Positions 29,845 through 42,100 of a DNA stretch of 64,000 nt are shown one piece after another (the first letter of the stretch is position 1; the number at the start of each line of letters is the position of its first letter). The stretch covers positions 124,001 through 188,000 of the forward strand of contig NC_083375.1 of NCBI RefSeq assembly GCF_029542785.1. Reading direction: 5' to 3'. Origin of the DNA: Malassezia japonica. Taxonomy: Eukaryota; Basidiomycota; Malasseziomycetes; Malasseziales; Malasseziaceae. Both the position numbers and the translations under genes were made by a program. A model generated the notes under the pieces. That model searched no databases. It was not told where the DNA came from and saw only the letters and a program-made list of their open reading frames with translations.

Positions 29845-30787
29845 ATGGCGCGCCATTCGAAGCACAATACGGCCTCGGGCCACTTTACCTATGCCGAATA
29901 CCAGTACGCATGCTTGCTAATGTAGAATGCTCAAGGACCGCTGGGGCTCGCGCAAGCTCCGGCTTTCTGTCGAGAATATGCGGGGATTCCATGCATGTTG
30001 CCTGTGCCTGCAGAGCGCGCAGCGCCCGGTGTGCTGCAGCGAAGGCCACCTCTTTTGCAAGGTACGCCCCCTTTATCTTCTCACGCAGGAATGTGTCCTG
30101 AACGACCTCGTTACACAAAAGACGCAGCTCGCCGAGCACGCCAAGCGGCGCGCCGAGCTCGTCCAGAAAAAGGCTGACCAGGACGCCGAGGACGCGGCGA
30201 GCAAGGAGCGCAGCAAGATCGCGGCCTTTGAGGCGTCCGCGTCTGCGCTCCCGAGCGAGTCGAGCAAGCGCAAGCGCGAGGACGAGGGCGATGGCAGCGC
30301 CAAGCAGGCGCGCACGGACGAGTCGCCTGCGAACCCCGCATTCTGGCTGCCGAGTCTCACGCCCGGCGTCGAGATGGACGCCGAGGCGCTGCGTGAGCTC
30401 GCGAAAGACGACCGCCCGTCGACGACGATGTGCATTGCCGGCTCCGACAAGCCGCACAAGCTCACGATGAAGGGGCTGGTTCCGGTGCACTTTAGCACGC
30501 GGACCGTCGATACCAAGCCGCAGCTCTACTGCCCCAGCTGCAAGAAGGAGTTTGCGCTCGCGTCGCAAGTGCATGTCCTGCGCAAGTGCGGCCATGTCCT
30601 CTGTGCGTCGTGCACGAAAGAGCTCGTCGAGACGCCGCTCGCAAAAGGCGAGGCGAGTGCGTGCCCCGAGTGCAGCACGCCCGTCCCCCGCAAGCAGGAC
30701 GTGATTGCGATCGCGCGCGAAGGCACCGGCTTTGCGGGTGGCGGGCGCGCCGAGGCCAAGACCAAGGGTATTGCGTTCCAGGGCTAA
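29845..30787 (+). CDS. NOSIP: NOSIP-type U-box/RING E3 ubiquitin ligase
   Basis: 297 aa, exons 29845-29903, 29926-30061, 30089-30787. Introns are 22 and 27 nt; the second is in frame and stop-free. The spliced N-terminus MARHSKHNTASGHFTYAEYQ-MLKDRWGSRKLRLS follows NOSIP (TRHGKN.TA...YTYHE...GT..RLS), with the split U-box CCLCLQSAQRPVCCSEGHLFCK-ECVLNDLVTQKTQL. A C-terminal RING-like half has CPSCKKEF, LRKCGHVLCASC and ACPECSTPV. NOSIP proteins are nuclear and linked to splicing complexes and ubiquitylation. The stop codon directly abuts the FIS1 stop on the other strand. Confidence 0.92.
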
Positions 30788-31269
30788 TTATCTACGTCCG
30801 CGACGGAACATGGCCGTGGCAAACACGCCAGCCACCGTCGCCGCACCGCCGAGCAGGGCCATGCCAATGTACCCCTCTGTTGTTAGCATAGACACGTACC
30901 GCGCGCAATCCCCTTTTCGATCAGCGCATTCAGGCTCTGTGCCTGCAAATTGTTCGGCTCGCGCTCGAGCAGGAGGCCGTTGAAGCGCTTCGCCTCGTCA
31001 AAGTTGGACAGCTTGTAGTGCCCCAGCGAGAGGTAGTACAAACACTCGCGGCGGCGGGGGGGGTCGGAGCGGTAAATATCGGTGAGCAGCGCCACGCCCT
31101 GCAGCATCTGCTGCCGGTTCTGGCTCTTGATCAGCGCCCACGCATAGTTGAACTTGGTCTGGGTAGTGATGTGTCCTGCAGCTGCCTCCGACTCGTACTG
31201 GTCGTGCAGGACCTGGAGCTCGGCCGGCGAAAGGCTCGTCTGCGCGTCGACGACGTACGGCAGCGTCAT
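30788..31269 (-). CDS. FIS1: Mitochondrial fission adaptor Fis1
   Basis: 152 aa, exons 31269-30900 and 30876-30788, 23-nt intron. TPR-like helices read FNYAWALIKSQNRQQMLQGVALLTDIYRSDPPRRRECLYYLSLGHYKLSNFDEAKRFNGLLLEREPNNLQA, characteristic of Fis1. Splicing adds the tail anchor YIGMALLGGAATVAGVFATAMFRRGRR, a hydrophobic helix with a basic end for the mitochondrial and peroxisomal outer membranes. It recruits Dnm1 through adaptors. Without splicing the tail anchor is lost. ATG 31269 is preferred over a more distal in-frame ATG because the shared promoter with SNX4 lies there. Confidence 0.95.
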
Positions 31270-31277
31270 GGTGTTGC

Positions 31278-31283
31278 CACGTG
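31278..31283. promoter_or_regulatory. CACGTG element
   Basis: CACGTG in the 49-bp divergent promoter between FIS1 (31269) and SNX4 (31319). Confidence 0.5.
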
Positions 31284-31318
31284 GGAATGGGGCGTTATGC
31301 GGCCCGCTGTTCCCCACG

Positions 31319-32778
31319 ATGGCCGCGAGCGCGGGGCCGCTCGAGTGGCATGGCGCGCTGCAAGTACAGATCTTTGACCCCCGGACCGAGACGCCTGGTG
31401 CGCCGAGCGAAAGCGGGAGCCAGGCGGGGCGCTCCGAGACCTTTGTGTCGTACGGCGTGCGCGCCGAGTCGAGTCTCCCGCACTTTGCCCGGGGCTACAT
31501 GGTGACGCGCAAGCGTTTCCAGGACTTTGCGTTCCTGCACGACGCGCTCGCGAAAGAGTTTCCCGCGTGCATCATCCCACCCCTGCCCGAGAAGCGGCGC
31601 ATTGGCTACGTGATCGGCGACCGCTTCTCGGAGGCGTTTATCCAGCGGCGGGCGGGCGAGCTCCAGCTCTTTCTCGAGCGCATCTGCCGGCATCCTACGC
31701 TGCAGCGCGCGACGATCCTGCAGCAGTTTCTCGAGTCGAACGAATGGGTATGTGATTCAGCTAAGACAGCACATCGACATGCATACCCACAGCGGCCGCC
31801 CGGTCGCGAGCGAAGACGGTGTGCACCAGGCGGCGCAGCACAGCCTCGTGGAGCAGATGAGCGACACGATCCTCAACGCCTTTGCCAAGGTGCGCAAGCC
31901 GGACCCCCGCTTCCTCGCAGTCAAGGCGGAGCTCGAGCAGAACGAAGAGAGCGTGTCGCAGCTGCGGCGCGTCCTCTTACGGAACCGGACGCACGTTTCA
32001 GGTAGGTTGCGCTTCCATTCTACTGGACTGCACCCCTTATATCGAAGAAGATGACTCACGCATGCGTGAAGTGGCTGCTTACGATGAACTCTATGCTACC
32101 TCTCTTGGCGCATCCACTGAAGATTTGGCCACAGATTATACTGACTTTGCGACATCGCTCGAACAGCTCGCGATCCTCGAGAGCGGCATGGCGGGCACGC
32201 TCACCGAGGCCGCCAAGGCCCTGCACGCGTACGGCGACTTGCAGACCAAGTACACCACGCAGTGCACCGACGTCGTGCTCGGCCAGCTCCAGTCGCAGCT
32301 CGCTTACGCACACGCGCACGCGGCGCCGCTCAAGCTGCGCGAGAGCAAGCAGCTGGACTTTGAGGGGCTCACCGACTACCTCGCGCACGAGGTCACGGAG
32401 CGCGACCGCCTCGTTGCGCTCGGCGGGCCCCGTGGCGCAGAGGCGGCGGGCAACGTGCGTGGGACCGGCCTGCGTGGCTACCTGCGCTCGACCGTCGACA
32501 AGGTGTGGGGCGTGGACGAGGAGCAGGCCCGGATCGAGCGTCTGCAGCGTCTCGACGGCCGCATCGAGGAGCTGAACGAGGCGGTGCAGACTGCGCACGA
32601 CCAGGCGCTAGCGCTGAATACCCACGTCGCCCAGGAGCACCATGTCTATACGCTGGGCCGCCGGCGCGAGCAGAAGCAGACGCTCGCGGCGTACGTCGAC
32701 GGCAACATTGCGCTGTACAGCCAGGGCGTGTCCATCTTTGACAAGCTCATTGCGTCGCTTGAAAAAGAGGCTGTATAG
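31319..32778 (+). CDS. SNX4: Sorting nexin 4 (Atg24/Snx4, PX-BAR)
   Basis: 438 aa, exons 31319-31747, 31770-32001, 32123-32778. The PX domain (about residues 12-143) includes FVSYGVRAESSL, VTRKRFQDFAFLHDAL, IIPPLPEKRRIGY and RRAGELQLFLERICRHP, the phosphoinositide pocket. The BAR-like C-terminus follows. Intron 1 is 22 nt. Intron 2 is 121 nt; joining VS to DLATDYTDFATSLEQLAILE recovers the Snx4 start of BAR. The 3' splice site (CACTGAAG) is weaker than others, so this junction is less certain. Snx4 retrieves SNAREs from endosomes and serves selective autophagy. Confidence 0.88.
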
Positions 32779-32798
32779 AGTACCACGTCAATTCTGTT

Positions 32799-35700
32799 CT
32801 ATGCAAAGAGACCCGTAGCCTGCGGCGCGATGCCTGCGTCGCCCGGACCGGTGAGCAGCCGGTTGGCAAAGGCGCCCGGGCCGAGGATCGGCGCGTCCTC
32901 CTCCTCCTTCTCCTTTGCCGAGTCCTTCGCCGAGAGCTCCTTGACCTGCTTCTCGAGCGCACGCAGCTTGGTGCGCGTGTCGTGCGCCTGCTGGATGTCG
33001 TAGGGCTTGGTGAAGTCGGCGAGCGCGTGGCGCCACGACACCTCCATCACGACGTCCGGCGGAAGGAGGTCGTAGCACGCGTAGAGCATCGCCGCGTAGC
33101 ACTCCTTGTTGCCGGTGTCGACAAAGTACGACAAGAGGTCCTCGGCGACCTGCGGCTCGTCCGAGTGCGCCGCCGTCTCGATCGCGTCGCGGAAGAGCGC
33201 ATCCGACTTGCTCAGCGAGATGCTGTCGTCAAACTTGCCATTCTTGCGGTAGAGGTGCGCGGCGAGGCGGCGGAACTCGAGCAGCTCGTGGCGCTCGAGG
33301 CGCGACGCGAGCGACAGCGCATCAAAGTTGTCAAACGCGTCGATCGACGCACGCAGCGTCTCGTAGTCCTCCTCCTCGATCAGCAGGTCGTTGTACGCGT
33401 CGTTCACCGCCTCCACGTTCAGGTGCTGCACCGAGATGAGGTAGGAGCGGATGAGCGGCACATTGTCGTGGTCGCGCTTCTTGAACATGCGCACCACACG
33501 GCCGTGGTCGATACGCTTGCTCAGCACGGTGAGCAGGTCGTTGAGCAGCAGAGGGTGCTGCTCCAGGTAGAACGTCAGCGCACGGTAGTAGATCTCGACG
33601 TTCGCCACCTGCGGCAGGACCGACTTGAACTGGTCGTGGTCCCACGCGTCCGAGCAGTGCTCCATGATCGTGAGCGCGGCGTTGTCAAACTCATCGTACT
33701 TGACGTAGAGGAAGACGAGCTCGCGCCACAGGTGCTCGTTCGCGGTGGCCTTGATCAGCTGCGGCAGGTTGGAGCGCGACCAGTACAGCTTCAGGTGCTC
33801 CATCAGGCGCTCGGGGCGGTACTTGGCGAGCACGACACCGGTCTGCGTAAAGACACCCATGTGCGCGCGCTCCAGACCGAGCGCCGACTCGAGGAGCTGG
33901 AGCAGCTCGTCAAAGTAGCCCTTCACCTCGTACGCGCGGATCAGCGTAGGCAGGTCCTCCGCGTGGGGGATGACGGCCAGACCGGCGATCTGCGCAAGCT
34001 TAAACTCGCCCTTGTTCAGGCAAGCAGCGTGCATCTGCTTCCACACCGAGGTGTTGCCCGCCTTGCGCGCAGCCTCGATCGCCGACTGGTAGTCGCCGAG
34101 GTACACGTACGTCGTCGCGAGGCGCGCATAGTTCGACACGCTCGAGAAGAGCATGCGCGCGGCCTCGTACAGACCGTCGCGGAAGCACTTTTCGCCGACG
34201 TTGAGAATGTCTGCCACGTTGGTCATGCTCAGGAACTCTTCCATGTCCGCCAGGCGGTTGGCCTTGGCGAGGCAGTAGGCGTACTCGGTGTCGATCTTGG
34301 GCTCGCGCGCCTTCTTGCGGGCCATCTGCAGGTAGCGGATGAGCTCCTCCTCGCGGCCGGAACGCTCCGCGATCTCGATCACCTCCTCAAAGTTGGAGGG
34401 ATCCTCGGCGCGGACGTACGAGTCGATCGCGTCCTTGACACGCAGGCCGTCGAGCTGCGCCTTACCGAGACGCGACCAGAGCTCGGGCTGGTTCAGCTTC
34501 GTGGCGAATTGGTGCGCACGGTCGATCGACACGATGTGGTCGACGAGCGTGTTCATCGCGTCGAGGTGCTGCTTAGCCTTGGCGTAGATGTGGAAGGCCT
34601 CCTCGTGCAGGCCGTGGTCGAGCGCAATCTTGGCGATCTCGTCGATGTCGTAGCCCGAGAGGCGGTCGATGTAGTTCATCACCTTGCTCTTGTCCGTGCG
34701 GATGGCCGTGAGCATGAGCAGGTTCTGCAGGCTGCGGTTGTCGCTGAACGCCGACTTTTCGAGCACGATCGGCTCGAGCACCTTGATCAGCTCGTGCGGC
34801 AGATCGGCGGCCATGAACGCCTTGACCGTCGCCGAGACGTCGTCGGGGTTCGTCGACTCGGGCACGGCCACCGCCGTGACCTGGTCGATGAGCGAGCGGC
34901 GGTGCACATTGTCCTCCTGCAGCACCTTGGCCCAGAGTTCGGGCTCGCGGCGCAGCACGAGGTAGCGCGCCTGGTGCTTGTACATCGAGTTGTCGTTCGT
35001 GATCGCGACCAGCTCCTCATCACAGAAGCCCTTGGCGTAGGCGATGTACGCGAGGTACGGGTCGCGCTTCTCGCAGTACTTGCCGACAACGAGCGGGTCG
35101 TACAGGTTGTTTTCCTTCAGGAACGCCTCGGGGTTGTTGTTCGAGTCGATGTTGATCTTGGCCATGGCGTTGTACAGCGCCTGGTCCTCGTGGCCCGCGT
35201 CCACCTGCGACTTGAGCCACGGGAGGATGAGCTTGAGGCGGTTGCGCTTCTCCACCTCGTCCACGAGCTCGTCGACGGGGATGGGGCCGGTGACCGAGGC
35301 CAGCATGTCCTTAATCACACCCTCGTCGCAGTCCACGTCCAGCAGACCACCAATGACCTGCGGCGTGCGCGTCGAGTTGACCTTTTGCACGTACACCTCG
35401 ATAAAGTTGATGAGCATGTTCTGGTACAGGTAGAGCACCAGGTCGTGCACGTAGTTGAAGCGGTCGCACACGATAATCAGCGGCAGCTGATCCGTGAGCT
35501 TGGCCTCCTTCAAAAAGTTCTTCACCTTCTCGGGGTTGTACGAGTCGGACTCGCGCACGATACGCTCAACTTCGCGGATCTGGCCCGTGCGCGTCGCCGC
35601 CTGGATGTACTTGAAGTGCACCTCGGGGTCCGTGCTCAGGTTGACCACCGAGCCGAGGTAGTAGTACAGGCCCTCGAACGAGCGGAACGACTCAAACATC

Positions 35701-37839
35701 TCGATGAGCTTCGGCGCGCCGAGCAGGTCCGAGTACTTGGTCGCGATCTGGACGACCACCTGCAGGTTCTGGCGGATGTTGACCTTGAGCATCTCGCGCA
35801 GCGACTCGAGCGACTGCTCGACGGTGAGGCGGCCAAAGTAGTCGACGAGCCACTCGTTGTTAAAGAGGTTCGAGTGCACCACGACGCGCTTAATGTCGGC
35901 GAGGTCGTCGTAGTGCTCGAGCGCACGCTGCATGAGGCCCGCCTTCTCCGCGAGGTTCGCGATGCGCGGGCGGTCGTAGTGCGTAAACATCTCGTTGCCG
36001 AGGATCGCGTCGGCGACCTGCGGGGCGTTGAGCAGGTTGATCTCGAGGAGACGCGTCTGCAGCGCGCCCTGCTCGGGCTTGTTGTCCTTGAGGGCGTCGA
36101 GCAAGAACGAGGTCGCCTGCTGCACCATGTTTTGGCTCAGGAAGATGTCGGCGACGCGCTCGACGTCGACCAGCGGCCCGTCCGCGTCGGTAACGAGGCT
36201 CGAGGCGAACTCGGCGCCCTGCTCGGGGTTGATGCGCACGACGTGGCGCAGGAGCGTGGTGTAGTCCGGCGAGTAGCCGACCTTTTTGGCGTACAGCACA
36301 ATCTTGTTGTACTGGCCGGTCTCGGCAAAGCACGCCACGACCTTGTTCGGGACGTTGGCGCGGAGGTACACGCCCAGCGCGAGGTTCATGTCGTGCTGGC
36401 GCACAATGTCACCGAGCTCCTCGCTGCACTCGATCTTGTCCTCCTTGAGCCACTTTTCGAGGAGGTGCTTGCGGCCCTGCACGAGCACGGGCTTGGCGAG
36501 CTCCAGCGACTCGTACTGGTTGAGCGTGCCCGACTCGAGCAGCACGCCAAAGTACTGCAGGATCGGCGAGAGCGTGCCGGGCTGCGCCGGGACCTGCTTC
36601 AGCTGCTCGATCGTCTGGGGCGTGCGCAGGATGCCGCGCGGCGAGTTGGCCGCGACGCGGATCGCATCGTTGTACTGGCCCTGCGAAAAGAGCGAGTGGA
36701 ACTGCTGCAGGTACAGCTCGTCGGCGCCGGGCAGACCGCCACGCGACGCGAGCTTGAACGCGAGATCGGTGTTGTTCAGCGTGCCGAGGATGTACGGAAT
36801 GATGGTGTTCTCGTCGACGCTCACCGACAGCACCTGGCCCTTGCGGTTGACGGCGATGATGCCGTTCGTGCCCTTGTGCTCGGCCGCGACAAACACCGTC
36901 TCGCCCGAGACGCGGTTCATGTAGATGCACGCGCCGCTCTCGAGGTCGTACAGGTGGATGAAGCCGTACTTGGTCACGAGGTACACGATGCCGTAGCGGC
37001 GGCTGACCTGCATCGCGACTGGGAAGTCGTTGGCGGCCTCGGCCGGGAAGAAGACGTCGACGGCCTTCTTGGTGAACACTGGGTTCTCCTGCGCGTGGTC
37101 GATCTCGACAATGTGCAGCTTGGCGCCGGTGGCCGTGCGCACAGCAAAGGTGAACAGCTTGTACGGCACCGCTGCGTCTTGCGTCTTGAGCTCCGCAAAG
37201 GACGCGGCGTGGCCTTCGATCGGCTGCGAGACGCCGCGCTCGCGGTTGTACAGCTGCATGGAGCCCTTGATCTTGAACGCGTTCGGCGCGTCGCCCGTGT
37301 TCGACGAGATGCCGATGAGCACCATCCACTTTTCGTCGTCGCTCGAGCGGTAGTTGATGATCTGCGTCTCGGCGAGCGACGCATGGCGGTCAAACATCTT
37401 TTGGGGCCCCGACTCGCCCTCGATGCTCCAGTGGTACACGGCCGTGTCGGTGACAATGCCCAGGACCGACGGCGAGATCCACCGCCAAAAGATCACGTCC
37501 TGGTGCATCGCGTGCGACTTGACCTTGGTCTTGGTATCCAGGTTAAAGATCTGGAGCTGGCGCTGCGACTTGAGCGCCAGGATCTTTTCCTCGGGGTTCA
37601 TGATCGCCGAGTCTGCACTCATTGGCCGCCGGATACTGGGTCAGTGGGGATACGTACACATTGTTGATATTGTTCAGGTCCACGATCGTCACCGAGTTGC
37701 CCGACGCGCCGCTCTCGCGCACGCACACAAACTTCTCGGACTCGAGCGTGACATTTGCAAACGTGATGCTCTCCGGAGCGATGCCCAGGTCCTTGAGCTG
37801 GACATGCTCCGCAAAGTTGATCGGCTTGTCCGCTGCCAT
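32799..37839 (-). CDS. CHC1: Clathrin heavy chain
   Basis: 1672 aa, exons 37839-37658 and 37635-32799, one 22-nt intron after 60 codons. N-terminal beta-propeller: [20 protein letters not shown] ... [28 protein letters not shown] matches the family at the junction. The leg repeats (CHCR) follow, then the trimerisation end. Length equals the usual 1650-1680. The tail ([12 protein letters not shown] ... [19 protein letters not shown]) is normal in form. It forms the triskelion of coated vesicles at Golgi and endosomes; a VHS-GAT adaptor in this window is a likely partner. Starts 106 bp from divergent RPT4 and ends 20 bp from SNX4. Confidence 0.98.
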
Positions 37840-37903
37840 ACCGTCCCCGGATCGTAGCCGCTGGGAAGGCGCCGCGCCCGGCGCGGTCCTTTTCGGCCGA
37901 AGC

Positions 37904-37909
37904 CACGTG
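37904..37909. promoter_or_regulatory. CACGTG element
   Basis: CACGTG in the 106-bp divergent promoter between CHC1 (37839) and RPT4 (37946). Confidence 0.5.
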
Positions 37910-37945
37910 TCGATCACCGCGCACGGCTGACGCAGCGCAACGACG

Positions 37946-39163
37946 ATGGCCGACGCGGAGAGGACGGCGGCGCTGGAGGCGTACCAGAAGGCGGTGCGCC
38001 AGCACGAAGAACGCTCCGAGGGATTGCAGAAGCGTATGTTGAATGTCTGACACAGTGCGCCAAGGCATCCGCGATCTCGAGGGCGACTATGACAAGACCG
38101 AAGACGACATCAAGGCCTTGCAATCGGTCGGCCAGATCATTGGCGAGGTCCTGCGCAAGCTGGACGAGGAGCGATGTACGTCAACTTCACTCACACAGAC
38201 ATTGTCAAGGCATCTTCGGGGCCACGATACGTGGTCGGCGTGCGCTCGTCCGTGCCACGCCACAAGCTCGCGCAGGGCGTGCGCGTTTCGCTCGACATGA
38301 CGACGCTCACCATTATGCGTGTGCTTCCCCGCGAGGTGGACCCGATGGTGTACAAGATGAGCACAGAGGACCCGAGCGGCGCGACCTTTGCGGGTATCGG
38401 CGGCCTGGGCGACCAGATCCGCGAGCTGCGCGAGACGATCGAGCTGCCGCTCGTCAATCCCGAGCTGTTCCAGCGTGTGGGTATCAAGCCGCCCAAGGGT
38501 GTCTTGCTCTACGGACCGCCGGGTACCGGCAAGACGCTCCTCGCGCGCGCAGTCGCCGCGACGCTCGAGACCAATTTCCTAAAGGTCGTCGCAAGCGCGA
38601 TTGTCGACAAGTACATTGGTGAGAGTGCGCGTCTGGTGCGCGAGATGTTTGCCTATGCCAAGAGCCAGGAGCCGTGCATCATCTTTATGGACGAGATTGA
38701 TGCGATCGGTGGCCGCCGCTTTAGCGAAGGCACGTCGGCGGACCGCGAGATTCAGCGCACGCTCATGGAGCTGCTGAACCAGATGGACGGCTTCGACCAG
38801 CTCGGGCGGACCAAGGTGATCATGGCGACCAACCGCCCGGACACGCTGGACCCCGCTCTGCTGCGCCCGGGGCGCATCGACCGCAAGATCGAGATCCCGC
38901 TGCCGAACGAGCAGAGCCGCCTGGAGATCCTCAAGATTCATACCCGCCCCATTGCCAAGAAGGAGGAGCTCGACTACGAGGCGATCGTCAAGCTTACTGA
39001 TGGCTTCAACGGCGCCGACCTGCGCAACGTCGCGACCGAGGCTGGCATGTTTGCCATCCGCGCCGACCGCGACTACTGCATCCAGGAAGACTTTATGAAG
39101 GCCGCACGCAAGCTGCAGGAGGCCAAGCGCCACGAAAGCAAGATTGACTACTCGGCCGTGTAA
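37946..39163 (+). CDS. RPT4: 26S proteasome ATPase Rpt4 (PSMC6)
   Basis: 390 aa, exons 37946-38033, 38056-38175, 38199-39163; introns 22 and 23 nt. An N-terminal coiled coil leads to the OB part ([37 protein letters not shown]). The AAA module has Walker A GPPGTGKT, Walker [12 protein letters not shown] and the [23 protein letters not shown]. The segment around [10 protein letters not shown] and the tail SKIDYSAV identify Rpt4 among the six Rpt subunits. It unfolds substrates at the proteasome base. The stop lies one base from the FAB1 stop on the other strand. Confidence 0.97.
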
Positions 39164-39164
39164 T

Positions 39165-42100
39165 CTACAGCACCCAGCCTTCCTGGACCCAGGGGTCGGG
39201 CGTCATCAAAAAGTAGCGGTCGAGGAAGGTGAGGAAGCGCATGCGGTACTGCCGCGGCGTGATGATCGTAGGCTCGCCTTTGCCGCCGCCACCGAGGATC
39301 GCCGTTTCTTTCACAAAGCTCTCCACGCGCTTGTCCCATGTATAGGTGCGCAGGTAGTCGATGATGCCGATCACCAGCTCGTTGCGCGTCTCGTCGAGCA
39401 CGACAATCAGCGAGTAGTCCATCACGTTCATATCCGTCAGAAAGAGCGAGTCGTTGTAGAGCGCCGCGCGCAAAATGCGCTTCGAGTGCTCGCGCACGAG
39501 GATGGGGCACGTCTGCGACATTTGCACCAGGTTTTCGTCCATTAGCACCTCGTACGCGCGCCCGGTCTCTTGGCGCATGCGGTTGCGCGTGCTGCCCTTT
39601 AGGTCAAAGATCTTGTACACTTGATGGCCATACACGAGGTTCTCCATCACGACCACATCCAGCTTGAGACTCTTGCCGGTGTGTGCGTTCCGGAAACCGA
39701 TACGAAAGTAGCCAAAGATCTTTGTGAGCGTCGTGGGACGGTCAGCCGCTTTGCAGTCCGCCACATACGCAAAGTACTGGGGGGCAAACTTGGAGAAGCC
39801 GTCAATCTCGGCACGCGACAGCTGCTTGACCACCAGCCGGTCGTCGCGCGTCTTGAGGAATGCAGAGCCGCTCTTGCCCCCGCCCGAGTCCCACTTGAAG
39901 CACCGCGAAAGGCTCTGCACAATCGACTCGCTGCAGCCATACATGTGCCGCAGCGCCTCGAATTGCTCCGCAAAAAAGATCTTGCACCACAGCTTGACGG
40001 AGCCAGTGTCAAACTCGTACCCAAAGTGCGTCCCGTCGGTATCGCGCAGCTCGTGCTCTAGATCACGCAGGTGCTCGGCACTCGACTGGCCGTCGGCGGG
40101 GGGGACCGCACCTTCGGTCCGGGCGCGTGCGTCCTGCGACGCTTGGAGCTGCTCACGGTAGCTCTTCGAGTTCAGCGTAAAGGCAATGATCGAGCTCGGC
40201 TCGTCTTCGCGCACCACGACACAGGAGTCCGAAAAGACATGGTCCGAACTCAGGAAGGGGTACGCAAGGGGGAGCATCTCGCCACAGTGCAGCCGCCACG
40301 TCTCGCCGAGACGCTCAAAAAGCACCGACGGAGGGACCTCGGTATCGTCCGCGGGCTGCGACGCCTGGTCGTCCGCGGGCTCGTCGGTCGGCTCACTGGG
40401 CGCTGGCGTCACAGAGGGCTCGGGCGGGGCATCCGTGGGAGCTTCGGTATGTACAGGCTCCGTAGCGTCGGCCTCGCTCGCCGCATCCTTGCCATCCTGC
40501 GCATCGCCCTTGGCCTCACTCGCATCCTGGGCGCCACGCGCTCCGCTGGGCAGGCCGTGCGTGGCGGCCTGCTCCTTGGTCCGGACGCTCTCCTTGGCAG
40601 GCTCTTTTGCACTTTGACCCTCGCCACGCTCTTTTGCTCGCGCGTCGCCTTTGCGGCCCTTGTGCCGCACACGCTCTCCACGGTCGCCCGCGTGCATCGG
40701 CGGCACACGCGCGCCAGGTGCCTCGGCCACCGCACGCGTCTCTGCAGACAGGTGCGGCTCGTTCGGCCGCTCATGGTCGCTCCCGTCGCTCTCGTCGCCG
40801 CCGACCGCATCACGCAGACTCTTGAACACTTCGACAGTCGCGTGCGTAGAAGTAACCGGGCGTGCGCGGCGTGCGCGGCTCGGCACACGCCGCTGCCGCT
40901 CGCGCTCGAGCTCGGCCTCGCGGCTGAGCAGATCAAACTGCCGCGCAATGCTCGAAACTTGCGACCGAGACGGTGCCTCGCGGCGTTTCTCGTCCTTGCG
41001 CGGCCGTCCTTTCTGTGTCTCCCACGGCGGCCGCAGTGGCATCGACTCGCCGCGGTGGTTCGCAAAGGCGGCAAAGCCCTGGTTTGGCGGGCGTGTCAGA
41101 CGCAAGTTGGCCGCCTTGCCGTCGTCGCGCCGCTTCGGCGTGCGCCGCTGCTCGGGGGTGCCGTACGGTCCGTGTGGTGCAGACTCAACAGGCGTCGTCG
41201 GCCGCGAGTTGGGCTCGGTTGACGACGGGCGGGGCGGCGGCTGGATCCACTCGGGGTCCGGGCGCTTGGGACGCGGCGCAGCGAGGCGCGGCGCCGCCTT
41301 GGGCTTCTCGAGCGTGCCGAGCGAACGCGGGTCGGTCGGCGAGGCACCGAGCGGTGCATCCTCGCCAGACACTTTGGGGCTCGCTGCGGGAAGCGTTTCC
41401 AACTCGGGCTGCGACGCAGGCAGGTCGACCGCTTCAGGGTCTGTCGCCTGGGCATCCTCGATCGGGAGCGAGACCGTGCGTGCGAGCGGCGAAGGGACGT
41501 GTGGCACTGGCGAGGGCGCTGTGAGTGCACCCGAGTCGATCGTATGACTCTTACCGTCGTTCGGCGCAAGAAGCTTGCCGTCGCCGGTCTCGTCCGGCGT
41601 CGCAACGACCGGCGCACTGGTAAGCACCTTTTCCTCTTTTTCCTTGTCCTGCGTGTCGCGGTCGTCGCGCCCGCCAAACACGTCCCAGAGGAGGGAAGTG
41701 GTGTCGAGCGACATGCGCTTCTCGGACGGCGTGTCGGGTGTCGCCTCGTCGCTCTCTTCTGCCTTTTTTACGTGGACGGCGAGCAGGCGGCGGATCTCGC
41801 GCTCCGAGACGGTCGAGCGCTTTTCGAATTCGACAAAGAGCCCGTCCCACTCCACGACCTTGTCCTGGAGCACGCGGCGGACATCGTTCATGCGGATGAG
41901 CGCGCGGCCCGAGTCCCAGTACACCTGCATCATCAGGCGCTGGATCTCGGCGCAGTCTGCATGTGCCGCAGCGAGGATCTGGCCGAGGAGCGCGAGGGCG
42001 CGTGCCTGTGTCTTGGCGAGTGCAGGAACGATGGTGTAAATGCGTGCGCTGCGCAGCTCCTGCTGCAGCGCGCTGATACGCGCACACACCGAGTCCCAGT

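Noticed and set aside
32982..37667. 1561-codon open frame on the + strand
   Set aside because: It is the antisense shadow of the clathrin heavy chain. High GC3 codon use leaves few stops in the reverse frame; the peptide is Val/Leu/Arg/His-rich with no family.
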